Positions 40,701 to 49,216 of a DNA stretch of 64,000 nucleotides are shown here, piece after piece (within the stretch, counting starts at the first letter, position 1; the number at the start of each line of letters is the position of its first letter). The stretch is from Tritrichomonas foetus (taxonomy: Eukaryota; Parabasalia; Tritrichomonadida; Tritrichomonadidae): NCBI GenBank assembly GCA_001839685.1, contig MLAK01000145.1, positions 17,216 through 81,215 of the forward strand, in the 5' to 3' direction. The notes under the pieces are model-generated. The model did no database searches. It saw nothing but the letters and a program-made list of their open reading frames with translations, and was not told the origin of the DNA. A program made the translations under genes and the position numbers.

Positions 40701-40952
40701 ATTGAGGATCAAGCTCGTGTTTTTTGGGAGAAACTTCTCGATGAAAACCTTCAACACAATGAATTACAGTCAAGAATTGTCAAATTATCAATGTCAATTA
40801 AAAGACCAAATATCGTCATTGAAAATCATGAAATTGTCAGAAACATTTTCACACGTCTTTCCGAAAAGACAAACACTGAAGCCGCCTATTATACGTTGCT
40901 TAGGTGCAACTTCAATGAACAATTGTTATATCAAATCAAGAATCAGCTATAA
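37794..40952 (+). CDS. NUP155: Nucleoporin Nup155/Nup170
   Basis: 1052 residues: an N-terminal beta-propeller (about 60-430) followed by a long alpha-solenoid. The start has the family's DREYPEFY-like acidic lead, then a propeller blade with ITDNKLFLWSS, matching the Nup155 pattern where a Trp-Leu-Thr-Ile-Asp segment leads into an LFLW-type motif, and TLVLATPKYIKIIPV. The C-terminal part is helical with ALRICNRIIF and RLEWLNMALSYAQ. Nup155 is an inner-ring scaffold of the nuclear pore that also touches membrane. At 1052 residues it is shorter than the roughly 1400 of animals, as expected for protists. The frame is intact and the gene diverges from the 7TM gene across 139 bases. Confidence 0.88.
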   Translation: MLLPDLNDKIFNQILDYDREYPEFYSKLSNEPDRVQYCCSSTLSDMATFSSVVPFPKDVSIHYTTATLKASFGCLAEIGRFYCITDNKLFLWSSTDSFCEQIQEEDASVITSVCLCGVDPILLGYIPDVKFTLVLATPKYIKIIPVSGPRIDFSQFYLTEINFAPFCIAAGQDGRIFVGGECGQIFLLRFDVDNYKARSIAYNYSVTDWVYGVFPRLLKATVGFQTPSIVHICFDASFSYLAAIDDQSHVRFFNFEASSDSCTVLSIDDIEQLEIASICSVPPIDPENPHFIAFCKNGKRICFGKKVTEKHGSTKFGIVSEKDPPPELGDDQVVSAQSFMGLTIFLCKKSAIILRSQRYSEFDICEFVAVQTLPGTGLALGSANIDFSYTDPLIWQHNHEPPISYILTAAGGYKCTFSTPSETLTRLIVTNHGFIKNDVVEWFSNFYEQSEPIANALLSCFQCPENSNWALFIASQYSQQFSQSMHSLMIDGLALRVARILQPLFHSIIMFEYTSKKNEQKWRVSQPFKDLSPMVIVQLDNVNYLMKKYIENQESSTETILIQTNDVFSAEKYHIKKLSSFVDFAIEILKFLGLIGQQKKALCTAVIKMFVESAQSPSEIEERQNELDYLVKIPFYSCLFDDKNFRKALRICNRIIFTEITPTNDMNNFARQLAETCPSLSNETNAKFQISNAIDRLEAVLLSDPDTQKLYLPLVVNTFIEYSGEFISKENLKSVVSKLIQLNAIDSAISILEAKFVHIDPSNRALAFFKDGYDTQKDPIGQQFFDQVYSLMNEPLDQIISEKNGLESLMKSKYELIHIFTFGLLMEQPETLIRLNSPYLKEYIKDYKIEYYWKYLLVHNDMKAAYKELIRLAKETGEKRAKDRLEWLNMALSYAQKCNASYTEIDEIQKFAICAKLQNEVQGDDTKSQELMNFQQIAKCAAQQNKYDVALKALSLQPMKKLDVNELKDIEDQARVFWEKLLDENLQHNELQSRIVKLSMSIKRPNIVIENHEIVRNIFTRLSEKTNTEAAYYTLLRCNFNEQLLYQIKNQL

Positions 40953-41340
40953 TTCCTGTAACAATACCATTAACTTATTTTTTTTTATTACCAACTGTCT
41001 AAATAAACTATATAAATTGTCACATTTAAAGCCTCTTTGTTATAGAGATTCACATCATGATTTTCTTTACTAATCCTTTACGTCCAAATAATACACTTCA
41101 CATCCTAAAAATATGCATAAAATGAAATATTTGGACAATGACACATTTTGATGAGATTAAAGGTTTTTTCTTTCCAATTTCATCAGAAACATGAAAATTA
41201 ATGCATTAATTGAAATAATTTACAAGATTTTAATACACTATTCAGGCGACAATGAAATTTTAAGAAAAAAAAAATTAATTTCAGAAATCAAAGAATTTTT
41301 TTTATAAAAACAATAACAATACACTACTCATTAAGTGGTT
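40953..41340. other. Convergent spacer, 388 bases
   Basis: AT-rich sequence between Nup155 and the small minus-strand ORF. No feature was seen. Confidence 0.5.
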
Positions 41341-41613
41341 TCATTTTTGATGAAAAGCGTTATGAAGATGGGCCTTATAAAGAAAATGGGAATATTCGTC
41401 TGGATATGTGATTTTGGCTTTTGTAAGCGTAATGTCTGTCTTTCTCTTTGTATCTTTATTGAGCACTGTGAAGTATATCATATCTTTTTTCTTGTAAGCG
41501 CCAACAAAAGTAATATTTGGTTTTGAAAATTCGGGTATTTCTTTTTCCTGTGACGGGGAATTGTTTAGTTTTTGTCCAAAATTACACGAATAGCAATAAA
41601 TTTCGTCAATCAT
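41341..41613 (-). CDS. Small chromo-shadow-like protein or C-terminal fragment
   Basis: 90 residues from an ATG. Residues about 32-85 (ITFVGAYKKKDMIYFTVLNK, then ITLTKAKITYPDEYSHFLYK) follow the chromo-shadow pattern: Ile-x-Gly-Ala, a short turn, Phe-x-Val strand, then Ala-Lys, Tyr-Pro and a final helix ending His-Leu. In HP1 this domain dimerises and recruits chromatin partners. No chromodomain is present. The frame stays open for about 22 codons upstream of the ATG with linker-like content, so this could be the C-terminal exon or remnant of a longer HP1-like gene. The call is tentative. Confidence 0.4.
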   Translation of the reverse strand: MIDEIYCYSCNFGQKLNNSPSQEKEIPEFSKPNITFVGAYKKKDMIYFTVLNKDTKRKTDITLTKAKITYPDEYSHFLYKAHLHNAFHQK

Positions 41614-42058
41614 TGGAGAACTCTTAGAGTTTTTGGTTTTAATAGAATTATTCTTGAGGTCAATTTTTTCAGTTATTTAGGTGAATTGCAGCTCGAATCT
41701 CTAATAACAAATTTACTCAAGAAAAACTGAAAATTAATATGAAATCACATTAAATTCCATCTGATGGTGACCCTCACACAATTAAAATCATGAATAAAAT
41801 GTTAATATATTTAATGATTCTGGATAATTTGTTATTATACTCCAATATCGCCTCCTAGAGAAAATTTGATACTTTTTACACATTTTTATCCAGCGAAAAT
41901 GTTTCTCAGGTTTTCGAGAAAAAAAGTTACACGTGTTTGTAAAAAATCTTTATAAATTTTATAATCAAGTGATTAAAAAATACTTTTTTCATAATTTTTA
42001 ATAATGGAAATTAAAAATCGAAATGTTTCATTGATTCTTTTCCTCAATAAATTTGAAA
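41614..42058. other. Intergenic, 445 bases
   Basis: AT-rich spacer between two minus-strand genes. I looked here for an upstream chromodomain exon and found none. Confidence 0.5.
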
Positions 42059-42946
42059 TTAAGGCTTGACGTAAATCAGTGTAACTGGAATCGCAACAAG
42101 TAGAGCAAGAATCACAATTGAAATGACCAAAACCGTCTTGCTGGCGCACCCAGAGATGATTTGATTAGAGAATATGACTCCCGCCATGGCCAAGCCTCCA
42201 AAGAATGACATCAAATGGGCTAACCAGTCAACCTTTGGCAAAAATGAGGTGGCGATGAAGTTGAAAGGAACCATCATCAAACAGAACGCATATTCGGCCT
42301 TGGCTAGATCACCAATTGATGAAAATTTAACCGCCAATAAAAATATGAAGGCGCCGCTCACAGAAAAAGTGATGCACGAGGCTCCTGTGCATGGTTCTGG
42401 ACAATGAATTGCATTCGCGAAACCACCAATGATTCCACCAACAAGTGCTATCGCTGTAAACCTCAGAAAACCCCATGACTTTTCGAGAGGAAGGCAGAAT
42501 AAAAATGTGCTAAATAAATTGACAAGAATTTGAAAAAGTGAACTGTTCATGATCAGGAACGATAGGAATCGATAATATTGGTTATGGTCTTTAATTGAAT
42601 ATTTCGTGAGCGCGCCATACCCCATCAACACGTCATCGTTCGGAACAACAAGCCAGGTAACGTCCGTGGACTTGACAACAAGCGTAATGTAGAAAGCGAG
42701 CTGAACAAGCATGAAATAAAAAGAAAAAGTCATTAACATACGAAGTGCATTTTGCTGACGATATGGCGAGCAGCATTCTCCGGCTTCAAAACATGGTGCG
42801 TAAAATCGTGCGCAAATTCGGCCGACTGTGAAAGCGTTTGGTTCTTTGAGATTTGTATCCCAAAATTGGATATTCAATTCCGGTGGGAAATAAAAAAGAT
42901 CTCTTTCTCTAACATCTGGTCCTTGTTCAATTTGGTTCGATTGCAT
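42059..42946 (-). CDS. Rhomboid-family intramembrane protease
   Basis: 295 residues with a 70-residue cytosolic N-terminus rich in Cys, then seven hydrophobic segments. The rhomboid core is visible. N143 in the segment SSLFQILVNLF corresponds to the oxyanion asparagine; the preceding catalytic-loop histidines are replaced (N134, Q139). The serine loop reads SVSGA with S197 in place of the usual Gly-x-Ser-Gly, and H244 lies in LAHLMSFFGGLAMAG, matching the Ala-His-x3-Gly pattern. The Ser-His pair is therefore present and the protein may be an active serine protease cleaving within membranes; the altered loop leaves room for an inactive relative. Rhomboids of trichomonads shed surface proteins. 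The ATG is the first in frame. Confidence 0.85.
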   Translation of the reverse strand: MQSNQIEQGPDVRERDLFYFPPELNIQFWDTNLKEPNAFTVGRICARFYAPCFEAGECCSPYRQQNALRMLMTFSFYFMLVQLAFYITLVVKSTDVTWLVVPNDDVLMGYGALTKYSIKDHNQYYRFLSFLIMNSSLFQILVNLFSTFLFCLPLEKSWGFLRFTAIALVGGIIGGFANAIHCPEPCTGASCITFSVSGAFIFLLAVKFSSIGDLAKAEYAFCLMMVPFNFIATSFLPKVDWLAHLMSFFGGLAMAGVIFSNQIISGCASKTVLVISIVILALLVAIPVTLIYVKP

Positions 42947-43526
42947 GAGAATTCTGTGAAAAAAAGTGTTCGAAAGTCTGAATAATAGAGATGAAATAAA
43001 ATTCTTTGAAATATTTCTCTGAAAAATTATATATTAAGCTACTTTTTTCAATAGGTATAAATGAATTTCGGAGAAAATTGTGAATATGATAAAACACTTT
43101 TCTCTGAAAAATTGATCATTCTTTTAAAAGTGGAAAGAAGAGATCGATAGGATCACAAATTGACTTCATTAGCTTTCAGAAAATTTTGCTAAAGCATTCA
43201 AAAAATGTAACCATGGAATTCAGAAAATTTATTTCCATGGAAAAATAGATGTAATATTTCACAAAGTTGATTTATCAGCCCCTTCATTGAGAAAATCCTT
43301 TAAAAATTGATTATCAATAGTTGTGAAAAACACGAAGCATAATCTATTCAATCAATTATTATGAAAATGCGGATATCTAAAAGAGTCACAAAATAATGAG
43401 AGAGTTATAAATAAAATTTCTACAAGAACAAACATAATTTATTCAGCTATGATAAACAGATAAAAATCTAATTATGATATAATTAAATCATTATCTGAAT
43501 TTAACCAATTTTTCATTCTAAATTCA
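42947..43526. other. Intergenic, 580 bases
   Basis: AT-rich spacer between two minus-strand genes. No feature was seen. Confidence 0.55.
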
Positions 43527-44078
43527 TCATTTAGATAACAATCGGTTAACCTCATTTACTAGATTACTTAAGTTTTGAGATTGAGCCAAATGACCAATTA
43601 ATGGTAATAATGATTTCAAATTTGAATTTTTCGCAATTTTATAGGCATCTTCAATTTGCATAAATTGAATCAATAGTTTACATTGGAAATCTGGATCAGC
43701 CACACATTGTGAAATGATTTTAAGGGATAAATTGTTATTTCCGAAAATGAAATAAAGCCTCATCAGCATTCCACTCAAAATTTGCTCGTAAATCGAAACA
43801 GGTGCAAATTTTGCTAATTCATTAATAAACTCTATAATTAATTTGTCGTCTTCATTGACCCAAATATCACTAAGTTTCATCGCTATTTTTGATGCTGATA
43901 ATGAGCAATGCATAGTGATTTGTAAAGCAAGATTAAATTGAAATTCTTTAAATAAATAAACAACCATCGCTACTGTTGCAGTCTCACCATGGAACAAATT
44001 CATCGAGCATTCTTCTAATCCAGTATCTATACAAAACTTCACAAACTTCTTTTGAAGGTTTACATCTTCACGTAATTG
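43527..44078 (-). CDS. Spastizin-like frame, C-terminal segment
   Basis: 183 codons in the same frame directly after the TGA at 44079. The first usable start is GTG at 44042, so it is unlikely to be expressed alone. It is a helical repeat with LQKKFVKFC and YLFKEFQFNLALQI, the part most like the ZFYVE26 C-terminus. It is best read as the end of the interrupted gene. Confidence 0.6.
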   Translation of the reverse strand, partial: QLREDVNLQKKFVKFCIDTGLEECSMNLFHGETATVAMVVYLFKEFQFNLALQITMHCSLSASKIAMKLSDIWVNEDDKLIIEFINELAKFAPVSIYEQILSGMLMRLYFIFGNNNLSLKIISQCVADPDFQCKLLIQFMQIEDAYKIAKNSNLKSLLPLIGHLAQSQNLSNLVNEVNRLLSK

Positions 44079-45431
44079 TCATAAGTTTTCAATTGATATT
44101 TTGTTTGGAATTTTTGATTTTTTCTTTTTACCTGATAATTCCAAATTTAATGCATTTGATGCTATTTCAAGGAAAGAGAGAGATTCTTTTAGATTTGATG
44201 ATTTCTTTGATAATTCTATTGCGGTGATTGCAGCAGTTTCCGATCGTTCAAGTAACATTTCTAGATCAAGTTGAAGATGCGGCATTTTGTTTTTTAATGA
44301 GAAAGAAAGCAATTTTTCTAAATAGGAGCCATATTCTTTCATTGTTGGATCACTTTCAATGATTCGATATTTCATTCGTGATTCATAATTAAAAGAATAC
44401 GCAGAAAAAATAATATTATCAAAAAATAATGTCCATTTTGCTTGTGGAGTTGTCATTTCTGACATATATTTGAATGCTTTTTCAAAATTTCCACAAGATA
44501 CAAAATAATTAACTTGATCTCCGATTTTTGAATAATTTTTTAAGAAGTGTCTCAACATTTTATTTGATTCAACAGACGGATAAAACGTCATTTCAGTGTT
44601 AGATATAGCCAATAATCTTTTATAAAAGTGTGGACTTGTGAAATCACATTTTGAGCCAATATCAGGTGCAATATAACTTTTCTTAGCTTTTACCTGAGCT
44701 AATTCAGGTAGCAATGAAAAAGATACTTTTGAACCTGATCGTGATACTCTCCTTGTACCAGCTTTATGCTGTGGTGAAAAGTAATGATGCTGAGTTGATG
44801 GTAACAAATCATTAGTAATTGCTTGATTTGGAATAGTTCCTGGAACTCCATTTTCGGAAAATTCCCATAAAAATGGTAAAATATTGAATGTTTGAGATAA
44901 ATAAGCAATCATTTCGATTTCGTAAATGAATGATCGAGAAAACATGTCGATTAATTTCATAGAAAACGCTTCGGATTGTTTCGCTGATGTTTCTGATGTC
45001 GAACGTCTTCGATTAGGTGAATAAACTAAACCAGTATCATATTTTCCAAGTGAAAAACAAGTAAGTGCATATTTTTCACGATGATCAGTATCTTTGATAT
45101 GCCATCCAAGAGAAATCCTGTTAGCTAAATCAGGCATATCTAATTTAAAGCAAATTATATTAAGTTTTTCGCCAATATGTTTAGAACTGAAGTTTTGGAA
45201 GGAGTATTCAATTCCATAACGAGAAAATGGATAAATACTAGCAAAATCACATAAACAAATAATATTTTGATATAATTCATTAAAAGTCAGAAAGAAATGA
45301 CTATTTGGTGAACCACTTTCTTTCTGTGTAGAATTCTTATGAAGTACTTTTGTGCATTCACTTAATGTATCTTTAATTAAAATTAAATTTTTTACACAAC
45401 TCATTTCAGAATCGATATCATGAACTTTCAT
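44079..45431 (-). CDS. Spastizin-like frame, middle segment
   Basis: 450 codons beginning at an internal ATG, in the same frame as the segments on both sides and ending at the TGA. Helical, with a Ser/Arg-rich disordered loop (SGSKVSFSLLPELAQ region) in the centre. If it were expressed separately it would need an internal promoter; none is evident because upstream sequence is coding. Confidence 0.6.
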   Translation of the reverse strand: MKVHDIDSEMSCVKNLILIKDTLSECTKVLHKNSTQKESGSPNSHFFLTFNELYQNIICLCDFASIYPFSRYGIEYSFQNFSSKHIGEKLNIICFKLDMPDLANRISLGWHIKDTDHREKYALTCFSLGKYDTGLVYSPNRRRSTSETSAKQSEAFSMKLIDMFSRSFIYEIEMIAYLSQTFNILPFLWEFSENGVPGTIPNQAITNDLLPSTQHHYFSPQHKAGTRRVSRSGSKVSFSLLPELAQVKAKKSYIAPDIGSKCDFTSPHFYKRLLAISNTEMTFYPSVESNKMLRHFLKNYSKIGDQVNYFVSCGNFEKAFKYMSEMTTPQAKWTLFFDNIIFSAYSFNYESRMKYRIIESDPTMKEYGSYLEKLLSFSLKNKMPHLQLDLEMLLERSETAAITAIELSKKSSNLKESLSFLEIASNALNLELSGKKKKSKIPNKISIENL

Positions 45432-45572
45432 TAAGTTAACATAAGTGAATAATTGTTTACAGACTGGCTGAAGAACTTTTTCAGGTGATCGAAAAACGGA
45501 TTTGAAATAATGAACATTTGAATGAATCGTACAAATATGTTGTGATAAAACTTGTCCACTAATATTTAATGA

Positions 45573-48500
45573 TTATTTAAGAAGTAATTGTTGGAAATTA
45601 ACATCAAAATCAACAGCAGAATGACTCATTAAAAATTCAACAACATTCTTATGATCAGAAATGTTGTTAATTAATAAAGTAAGTGGATCAGATGCTGGCT
45701 TCCAGTGTGATGGAATATTTTCTGAGAAATGTGAATGAAATCCATCAAGAATTGAATGATATCGAATTGGTAACGATTCGATGATTTCTTTTCTTGAATT
45801 TGGAATAATTTCAAAAAGATCAATGACAGGCAAATTATTATGAAGTGAATATAAAATTTCTTTTCGTGTCAATGCAATTGCATCAATTTCATATCGATAG
45901 AATTTTAAGAATTCTTTAGCTAATTTGATTTCTCTGTTAGAAAGAAGTTTTGAATATGAATTTTTTAATGGAAACGGTTTTTCTTTGATCGACAGTTGAA
46001 TGTTCGCAAGTAACTCTACCTTCTCACAGAAAGAAAAATCACAGCCCAAAGATTTTGATGTTTTCCCTAAAGAAATAATATCAATTTTGGATAAATATGA
46101 TTCAACAATAGCTACAAATTCATCAGATGGCAGACGATAGCTAATTTCTATGAGTATTTCAATATCTTTTTCATTCATGCTTCGATTTAAATTTTTATTC
46201 AATAAATCTTTCAAAGAATTTATGAAAAATGAATTTCCACAACCATTTTGTAAAGAATAATCATAATATTCAAATGTCTCTTTGTGGTCACCTATATTTT
46301 TAGATTTATTTTTCGATAAGTAAAATCTTTTTAATGTACCATATTTATTCATTTGATTATATTCATCATTTTCATCAAATTTATTAAAAGTCATGAGTTT
46401 ATCAGTGATTAAAACAATTGGATAAGGATCTAGGATTTCTTGAATGTAATTACGATCAATTGCAGGGTCACTTAAAACATAATCAACAATTGATGTGTTA
46501 AATGATTTTGCAATTTTTTCAGCAATATCAAATTTTTTGGCCTTCAAAAGTTGAGTAATAATTTCATAGTGACTGATGGAAATTGCCTCACCAACAGTTT
46601 TGGCAGAATTTGTTTCAAGTAAAACAGGAATAATTGAATTCATATAAGAAACAAAACCTGAAAATAAAGGCGTTTTAGAAGTAATTGTTTTGGTTTTTGT
46701 CCATTCTGTCAATGAAAGATTCGAAAGAATTTGATTAAATTTTAAAATTCTCTCAGATTTACATTTTTTCACACATTTCAACAGATTCTTTCCAATTCTA
46801 TTCCTTCTTTCACCTAATAATTTCAACAATTCCATATTTATTTCATTATTTTCGTTTTTTACAATTTTATCATTTACACTGTTAGCGTTTACACTATCAT
46901 TTAAATAAAAATAAGCTCTATCTATTATTTCTTGATCATTATGAAAACATAAAGCAATTTCATGCAATGATAAAATATTTTCTTCGTTTTCATTTTGAAG
47001 CAATGTATTGACATAATTTTCTGATTTTCTGTAAATTTGAAGATTTTTATAATCTGACAATAAGAGTTGAAGTTGTGGATTTAAAACTGCTATTCTTTGT
47101 GCTATTTCAACATCACCCATGATTAGATATTTCAGAACAAGTGATTTTATCGGTACAAGTGCATCTTCAATTCTTTGAGGATCATTTTCATTTGAAATTG
47201 ACTGTGTAATTTGTAATTTTTTAAGCGAATCTTTTAATAGTTTCATTACTTTTTCACTTACCGCAAAAGAAGTTAATTCTGATATGATTAAACTTGCAGT
47301 ATTTGTTGAAAATATAAATCTGTCTCGAATTTTAATAAAAAGAAGAGAAAATCCATCAATTATAATTTTATCACGATCACATTCACGAATACGGCATAAT
47401 GTTTCATTTATTTTTGCAATAATCACATCAAGCTGATTATTATTTGATATACTAGAAGTTTCTGAAGCTTTAATGATATAAAAGATGACAAAGAATGCAC
47501 ACACAAATGTATTATCAATTTCTCGATTTTTATCACTAATTATAAATAGTTTTTGTGAAGATAAAGATAAAAAAGGATCAAAGTTATAATTAATAAGGTA
47601 TTTTCGATAAATAAAAGGTACAGATTCAGTGATGTATTTCTTAGGTTCTACATAAATACCTGTAGTTTGTTTCAATGTATTATAAAAATTGTCATCATTA
47701 GAAATTCGTTCAACTAAATCAGAAAAAATGGAGTTTTTAGAAATGATTTTTTGTATATTTGGTAAAACTCTATCAAGAAAATTTTGATCATGCATTCTTC
47801 TTGAAATAATTGCTGTAAATACCCAATCACTATACTCAGGGAAAATAGTAGCAGCTTTTAGTGCCTTTTCTATTTTATCACTCATAAACAGTGTTGTTGA
47901 AGTTTTGTAAATTAAATCAGCAAAATGCTTTTGCGATATTAAACTTGTATTAATTGCTGATAAAATAATATCATCAATAAATTGAGAAGTATCAGGAAAA
48001 ATAACAATACTTGTATTTAAAATTTGATAATTTTTCGAAAACGTTAAACAAGTATAAGCATATGGTAATGAATATATTTCAATTGGTGTTTTCTTAACAA
48101 TTCTTACAACATCTAAACTATTGATTATTTCATCATTGAATAAAGATAGTGCAGGCAATTGTAATTTTTCTAATAAATCATCAGCCTCATCTTTAGTGAA
48201 GCTTAAATTGCAATAAGGTTTTAGAGCACAATATAAGCTTGGATATTCTTCAACAAATTTAAGTAAATTCACAAAATCTATTAAAGTTTTAATTGGTGTT
48301 TGAATTGTTTTATAAAAATTGGTTGCTGTTGTTGATTTGGATTGAAATAATTCTAAAAAATAAAGAGAATATGGGTCATATTTATCATCTTCAACTCCAA
48401 GCAAATTCATCAAACAATATAAGAACCAGTGAAAAATTTCACTTCCGTGATTTCGTCTTGGTGAATATAAAAAAGGTGGATTTGAATAAAGAAGTGATTT

Positions 48501-48656
48501 GATTATTTCTACTGCTCTTTCTTTTTGTATCGACGAAAAATATATGATTGACGGATTTTTTTGAAACATCAACAAAGATCGAATAGCTAATGTTTCAATT
48601 AATATGTCAGGTGGCTTTTTAGGGATAGTAAGTGGTTCCTTTTCGTCCCTTTGCAT
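45573..48656 (-). CDS. Spastizin-like frame, N-terminal segment
   Basis: 1027 codons from ATG 48656 to the TAA at 45573. An all-helical solenoid with no signal peptide, membrane span or recognised catalytic motif (for example YEIITQLLKAKKFDIAEKIA). If the TAA is real, this is the longest product the locus can make without readthrough. Confidence 0.65.
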   Translation of the reverse strand: MQRDEKEPLTIPKKPPDILIETLAIRSLLMFQKNPSIIYFSSIQKERAVEIIKSLLYSNPPFLYSPRRNHGSEIFHWFLYCLMNLLGVEDDKYDPYSLYFLELFQSKSTTATNFYKTIQTPIKTLIDFVNLLKFVEEYPSLYCALKPYCNLSFTKDEADDLLEKLQLPALSLFNDEIINSLDVVRIVKKTPIEIYSLPYAYTCLTFSKNYQILNTSIVIFPDTSQFIDDIILSAINTSLISQKHFADLIYKTSTTLFMSDKIEKALKAATIFPEYSDWVFTAIISRRMHDQNFLDRVLPNIQKIISKNSIFSDLVERISNDDNFYNTLKQTTGIYVEPKKYITESVPFIYRKYLINYNFDPFLSLSSQKLFIISDKNREIDNTFVCAFFVIFYIIKASETSSISNNNQLDVIIAKINETLCRIRECDRDKIIIDGFSLLFIKIRDRFIFSTNTASLIISELTSFAVSEKVMKLLKDSLKKLQITQSISNENDPQRIEDALVPIKSLVLKYLIMGDVEIAQRIAVLNPQLQLLLSDYKNLQIYRKSENYVNTLLQNENEENILSLHEIALCFHNDQEIIDRAYFYLNDSVNANSVNDKIVKNENNEINMELLKLLGERRNRIGKNLLKCVKKCKSERILKFNQILSNLSLTEWTKTKTITSKTPLFSGFVSYMNSIIPVLLETNSAKTVGEAISISHYEIITQLLKAKKFDIAEKIAKSFNTSIVDYVLSDPAIDRNYIQEILDPYPIVLITDKLMTFNKFDENDEYNQMNKYGTLKRFYLSKNKSKNIGDHKETFEYYDYSLQNGCGNSFFINSLKDLLNKNLNRSMNEKDIEILIEISYRLPSDEFVAIVESYLSKIDIISLGKTSKSLGCDFSFCEKVELLANIQLSIKEKPFPLKNSYSKLLSNREIKLAKEFLKFYRYEIDAIALTRKEILYSLHNNLPVIDLFEIIPNSRKEIIESLPIRYHSILDGFHSHFSENIPSHWKPASDPLTLLINNISDHKNVVEFLMSHSAVDFDVNFQQLLLK

Positions 48657-49216
48657 CGGCTATTATGAATTTTGTTGTGTAACTTTTTCAGGCGATATTT
48701 GAACTCTGTGAAATTTTTAAATCGTCGATTTAATCAGAATTTCTGATTCTGAAATTTAGAACTAATACATTATTTTCTAAAGGTATCATTCAAATTAATT
48801 GTATTGGATGATCATTACGTCAGAAAGAATTGTGATTTTGAAAAGGCAATTATCTTGATCTAAGATCAACAAATCCCAAAATATATCGTTGTTTAATATT
48901 TATAATATAGCTTGTTCCAGGATGATAGACTTTAATCGATATTTTTCTTTGGATTTTTTGATCTTCATATTTTCCATTGATGAACAGATATAGAATATAA
49001 ATAATATAACAATAAATCATAATTAAATGAATCAAAAAACACAAATATCCACCAAATTCATATTTTATTTTTCTATATCGCAAGATATAAGAAAAGCGAA
49101 TCCATGCTAATTTTGAATACAGTATTGAAAATTGAGGAGATAACTCTCAATTTATATTCAATTATTTTGAATATATTTTTTTCGCTTTTATAAACATTGA
49201 TCATTGCGAGGATGTA
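48657..49216. other. Intergenic, 560 bases
   Basis: AT-rich spacer between two minus-strand genes. A 77-codon hydrophobic frame at 48850-49083 has no support. No other feature. Confidence 0.5.

Larger units (their letters stand above)
43527..48656 (-). pseudogene. ZFYVE26/spastizin-like gene interrupted by two in-frame stops
   Basis: One continuous reading frame of about 1709 codons from ATG 48656 to TGA 43527, broken only by TAA at 45573-45575 (codon 1028) and TGA at 44079-44081 (codon 1526). No frameshift is needed: the 47 codons between the TAA and the next ATG, and the 12 after the TGA, are open in the same frame with normal composition. The protein is a long helical solenoid. The C-terminal third, with FFLTFNELYQ, a SLGWHIKDTDHREKYAL segment and LQKKFVKFC ... 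HGETATVAMVVYLFKEFQFNLALQI, follows what I recall of the C-terminus of ZFYVE26 (FYVE-CENT, spastizin), an endolysosomal protein partnering spatacsin and AP-5; the FYVE finger itself was not seen. Consensus errors, recent inactivation or readthrough would all explain the stops. Confidence 0.6.
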
